From the NCBI GenBank assembly GCA_004554775.1, contig SFKI01000005.1, positions 124,001 to 188,000 on the forward strand: DNA of 64,000 bases, in the 5' to 3' direction. The first letter of the stretch is position 1. Each line of letters opens with the position of its first letter. Below, piece by piece: positions 61,426-64,000 of this stretch. The notes beneath the pieces were generated by a model. That model saw nothing but the letters and a program-made list of their open reading frames with translations. It was not told the DNA's origin and searched no databases. The DNA is from Subdoligranulum variabile. GTDB taxonomy: Bacteria; Bacillota; Clostridia; Oscillospirales; Ruminococcaceae. A program made the translations under genes and the position numbers.

Positions 61426-62306
61426 CTGCGTTTCCTCCCCTGCGTGTGGAGCAGCAAGAGCCGCGCCAAAACCTCTTTTAATTCGGTGCGCAGTACGACC
61501 TGATCCACAAAGCCATGTTCCAGCTGGAACTCACTGCGCTGGAAGCCATCGGGCAGTTTTTCGCCAATGGTCTGCTCGATCACGCGCGGCCCGGCAAAGC
61601 CGATCAGTGCGCCCGGCTCGGCCAGGGTGATATCGCCCAGGCTGGCAAAACTGGCTGTGACACCACCCGTGGTGGGGTGGGTCAGCACGCTGATGTACAG
61701 TCCGCCATTGCGGCTGAACCGTTCCAGCGCGGCACTGGTTTTGGCCATCTGCATCAGGCTGAAAATGCCCTCCTGCATCCGCGCACCGCCGCTGGCGGAA
61801 AAAATGATAAGCGGCAGGCGTTTGTCGGCCGCATACTCGATCGCGCAGGTGATCTTCTCACCCACGGCTGTGCTCATGCTGCCCATAAAAAAGCGGCTGT
61901 CCAGCACAGCGACCACCGCCTGCACGCCCCCGATCTTGCCGGTAGCGGTGACGGCGGCTTCCTTCAGGCCGGTCTTGACCGAAGCGGCGGCCAGTTTTTC
62001 CTGATAATCGGGGAAATGCAGTACATCGTTGGGGGCAATATCCGGGTTCAGCTCTTTAAAAGTCCCGTGGTCCAGAACCGTGCTGAGTCGGTAATAGGCC
62101 CCGATAGGCAGATGCACCCCGCAGTTGGGGCAGACGTACAGGCTTTTGGTCCACACCTGGCGGGTAGCGCGGCGGCCGCACTTTTTGCAGGCGACAAATT
62201 GCGGCGGCACCCAGTTGGGCGCGGCCGTACCGGCATCACGCCTGGCTTTCAGCTGGAAGCTGCGCTCCTGCTGGCTGACCGGGAACAGCTTTTCGATGGC
62301 ACTCAT
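61422..62306 (-). CDS. accD: Acetyl-CoA carboxylase carboxyltransferase subunit beta
   Basis: 294 residues. N-terminal zinc ribbon with CKKCG and CPNCG (residues about 39-62). Carboxyltransferase core ITCAIEYAADKRLPLIIFSA, GGARMQEGIFSLMQMAKTSA and TTGGVTASFASLGD. 12 bases after acpP. Confidence 0.95.
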   Translation of the reverse strand: MSAIEKLFPVSQQERSFQLKARRDAGTAAPNWVPPQFVACKKCGRRATRQVWTKSLYVCPNCGVHLPIGAYYRLSTVLDHGTFKELNPDIAPNDVLHFPDYQEKLAAASVKTGLKEAAVTATGKIGGVQAVVAVLDSRFFMGSMSTAVGEKITCAIEYAADKRLPLIIFSASGGARMQEGIFSLMQMAKTSAALERFSRNGGLYISVLTHPTTGGVTASFASLGDITLAEPGALIGFAGPRVIEQTIGEKLPDGFQRSEFQLEHGFVDQVVLRTELKEVLARLLLLHTQGRKRR

Positions 62307-62318
62307 CCTGCAATACCC

Positions 62319-62549
62319 TTACGCGGCCCGCGCAGCCAGATAGTTGAAGATATCGCCCACGGTTTTCAGCGTTCCCAAATCCTCATCGGCAATCGTAACG
62401 CCGAACTTATCCTCAAACGCCATGTTCAGCTCCACAGCGTCCAGGCTGTCCGCCTGCAAGTCATCGGTCAGGCTGGCCGCCATCGTGACCTTATCGGCAT
62501 CGCAGTTCAGGGTATCAACAAATACTTCTTTCAGATCTTCAAAGCTCAT
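62319..62549 (-). CDS. acpP: Acyl carrier protein
   Basis: 76 residues from the ATG at 62549 (GAGGT upstream). Phosphopantetheine serine Ser35 in LQADSLDAVELNM. Acidic and full length. First gene of the fab operon, directly after the regulated promoter. Confidence 0.95.
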   Translation of the reverse strand: MSFEDLKEVFVDTLNCDADKVTMAASLTDDLQADSLDAVELNMAFEDKFGVTIADEDLGTLKTVGDIFNYLAARAA

Positions 62550-62581
62550 GATTTGTACCTCACATATTTTAACTAAATAAA

Positions 62582-62659
62582 TTGACGTATCTGTCAATGA
62601 GGACATTATAGCACGTTTGGAGCACATGTCAATATTATTAGGTAAAAATATTTATCTAA
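62582..62659 (-). promoter_or_regulatory. fab operon promoter with two palindromes
   Basis: Minus strand: -35 TTGACA (62627-62632), 16-base spacer, -10 TATAAT (62605-62610), predicted start near 62598. Palindrome one, TTGAC N6 GTCAA (62582-62597), covers the first transcribed bases. Palindrome two (62638-62659) has arms TTAGGTAAA and TTTATCTAA around AATA, centred about 50 bases upstream of the start. FabT sites also use TTGA/TCAA half-sites, so palindrome one is the better candidate. Confidence 0.72.
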
Positions 62660-62684
62660 TTTTATCGGGCTTGCAACGGGAAAA

Positions 62685-62713
62685 TTGCATCTGCCGGGCC
62701 TAGCGGATATAAT
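62685..62713 (+). promoter_or_regulatory. Sigma-A promoter upstream of a kinase fragment
   Basis: -35 TTGCAT (62685-62690), 17 bases, -10 TATAAT (62708-62713), then GGAGGTG. The gene it once served appears deleted; what follows is a headless kinase in a different frame from the ribosome site. Confidence 0.65.
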
Positions 62714-62714
62714 A

Positions 62715-63096
62715 AAGTGAAAAAACGAGCCCACGGAGGTGTTTCGGTGATTTTGCAAACGGGGCTTCGGACGGATATGCCGCGCAGCTTCTCTCCCACT
62801 ATTTTGAAACAACGATTATCAAACTTGGCCCGGATGGATGTCTTTTGCGAGAAAACGGCCAAAATGAGATTTTCCCCGCAACTTCTGGCATTGACCCCAT
62901 TGATGCAACAGGTGCTGGCGATGCTTTTAATGCCGGTTTCATTTACGGACTATACCATAATTATGGCATCCGCACCTGTATTGCAATGGGAAACCGTATG
63001 GGTGGTGCCTGTGTCAGCAAAGTGGGGTGTTTGTCTGGCTATTTGACCGGGGAGCAGCTTCTTCGTGAATTTCAGGCAAGCAATCCTTCTCGCTAA
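62715..63096 (+). pseudogene. C-terminal fragment of a PfkB-family carbohydrate kinase
   Basis: About 115 residues of recognisable PfkB C-terminus: FETTIIKLGPDGCLLRENG, then the anion-hole/catalytic motif GIDPIDATGAGDAFNAGF and AMGNRMGGACVSKVG. The N-terminal two thirds, including the substrate site, are missing, and the frame is closed by stops just upstream. A strong promoter and ribosome site precede it out of frame. Deletion remnant. Confidence 0.8.
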
Positions 63097-63138
63097 AGTA
63101 AATCGGCTGGCTACTCAAATTCATGCCCTATAAATTAC

Positions 63139-63184
63139 AGCCCTTACACATGGAAACGCAATTGCTATGTGTAAGGGCTATTTT
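63139..63184 (+). terminator. Terminator after the kinase fragment
   Basis: 13-bp stem AGCCCTTACACAT and complement, 15-base loop, ATTTT. Confidence 0.85.
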
Positions 63185-63306
63185 GATATCTTATTACATC
63201 AAAATCGTGTCTTTTATCTCAACTTAAAAATATTTTCTATTCAATCGTCACACTGTATTTCACATTTTCATGCACAAGCCGGGTAGAAATTCTGCGAAAA
63301 AAGGGA

Positions 63307-63312
63307 TATACT
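63307..63312 (+). promoter_or_regulatory. -10 of the nitroreductase gene
   Basis: TATACT with a weak -35 (TAGAAA) 17 bases upstream. Confidence 0.4.
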
Positions 63313-63353
63313 TAGGGTATTCGCAAAGAAATCTTTTCCAGGAGGGATCTACC

Positions 63354-63866
63354 ATGGATTTTGCACAGGTGATCAAAGACAGGTATTCTTGCAAAAAGTA
63401 TGATGGCACGCCGATCAGCGTGGAACAGTTGGACAGCATTCTAGCCGCCGGGCGCCTGGCTCCGACTGCCAAAAATTTGCAGGAGCAGCATATTTATGTG
63501 GTGCAATCGCCCGAGTGGCTTGCCAAAATTGACAAACTTACCCCCTGCCGCTATGGCGCACCGACCGTTCTGGTAGTTGCTTTTAACAAGGAAAACGTAT
63601 TCACCTACCCCGGCGGGAAACATCAATCCGGCGTGGAGGATGCCGCTATTGTGGCCACACACCTGATGCTGGCCGCCGCCAACGTCGGTGTGGACAGCTG
63701 CTGGATCAACTTCTTTGACCCGGACACCGCCGCCAAAAAGCTTGGCCTGCCGGAGAACGAAGAAATTTTGATGTTCCTCGACCTTGGCCATGCCGCAGAG
63801 GGCGGCAAACCGCTGCCGAACCACACCTCGCGTAAGGCACTGACCGAAACCGTAAGTTATCTTTGA
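63354..63866 (+). CDS. Nitroreductase-family flavoprotein
   Basis: 170 residues from the ATG at 63354 (AGGAGGG upstream). FMN-binding signature DRYSCKKYDGTPISVEQLD at the start, LAPTAKNLQEQHIYVV, and the C-terminal LDLGHAAEGGKPLPNHTSRK. Small clostridial type. Electron acceptor unknown. Monocistronic, with a terminator at 63872-63908. Confidence 0.92.
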   Translation: MDFAQVIKDRYSCKKYDGTPISVEQLDSILAAGRLAPTAKNLQEQHIYVVQSPEWLAKIDKLTPCRYGAPTVLVVAFNKENVFTYPGGKHQSGVEDAAIVATHLMLAAANVGVDSCWINFFDPDTAAKKLGLPENEEILMFLDLGHAAEGGKPLPNHTSRKALTETVSYL

Positions 63867-63871
63867 TATGC

Positions 63872-63908
63872 AAACCGCCCACCGGCCATAAGCCCGGTGG
63901 GCGGTTTT
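63872..63908 (+). terminator. Terminator of the nitroreductase gene
   Basis: 14-bp perfect stem AAACCGCCCACCGG and complement, 8-base loop, TTTT. Confidence 0.92.
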
Positions 63909-63921
63909 GTTGTATCTCGAA

Positions 63922-63944
63922 ACCCACTCGCCTGGCGAGTGGGT
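63922..63944. repeat. Perfect hairpin near the right edge
   Basis: ACCCACTCGCC and GGCGAGTGGGT around one T. No T run. It could mark the end of an element continuing past the window; the last 56 bases hold no gene I can support. Confidence 0.45.
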
Positions 63945-64000
63945 CAGCGGAAGACCTTTGTCGATCATGAACATTGCTTTCTTGATAGATATTACGACAA

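Noticed and set aside
62717..63046. 109-codon frame overlapping the PfkB fragment
   Set aside because: A different frame contains the GAGDAF kinase motif; this one has no family features.

Overview
The window looks like a chromosomal piece of a GC-rich gut Firmicute of the Oscillospiraceae/Ruminococcaceae (Faecalibacterium, Gemmiger, Subdoligranulum type). This is inferred from strong AGGAGG ribosome sites, sigma-A promoters with 16-18 base spacers, sialic-acid scavenging, LytTR signalling, FabK/FabT-type lipid synthesis and 2-hydroxyacyl-CoA dehydratase activases. No rRNA, tRNA, CRISPR array or complete insertion sequence was seen.

Layout. 0-8.5 kb (minus): cell division and housekeeping (ftsW cut by the left edge, HAD phosphatase, gpsA, phosphoesterase, a ParB-like/BMP fusion, a tandem CmpB membrane protein, a D-2-hydroxyacid dehydrogenase, queH). 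9-15.7 kb: a two-gene activase/dehydratase unit, a Crp/Fnr regulator divergent from a ferredoxin, and a small conserved protein. 15.9-24.9 kb: a sialic-acid regulon. An ABC importer feeds lyase, anomerase, epimerase and kinase, and a divergent SGNH esterase-RpiR pair shares an operator-like motif with it. 25-31 kb: a GtrA-like protein and two GH3 enzymes, one with reversed domain order and membrane anchors. 31-33 kb: a GHKL/LytTR two-component system. 33.3-34.8 kb: a probable yybP-ykoY (Mn2+) riboswitch in front of an orphan OadB and a 39-residue OadG-like subunit. 34.9-35.1 kb: an orphan structured RNA candidate.

35-40 kb is a decayed zone: a GIY-YIG nuclease, a VWA fragment, a methyltransferase with an internal stop joined to a headless hydrolase, an internally deleted Wzz-type protein and a frameshifted capsule kinase next to an intact CpsB-type phosphatase. 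40-51 kb (minus) is the most coherent accessory block. A Liv-type ABC transporter, a cytidylate-kinase-like protein and a D-amino-acid aminotransferase are followed by a DUF4392 D-glutamate cyclase domain, PxpB, PxpC, a DUF1445 protein and PxpA. Together these suggest a D-glutamate/5-oxoproline route. 51-54.3 kb holds a glycyl radical enzyme and its activase, both disrupted. 54.6-62.6 kb is a type II fatty-acid operon (acpP, accD, accA, fabH, fabK, fabD, fabG, fabF, fabZ) ending in a FabT-like MarR regulator. accB and accC are not in the window. The right end has a headless PfkB kinase fragment and a nitroreductase.

Seven dispersed copies of a modular palindromic repeat lie between genes. The leads I consider strongest are the D-glutamate/5-oxoproline cluster with its own transporter, the riboswitch-controlled orphan OadB/OadG pair, and the orphan RNA at 34.96-35.11 kb.
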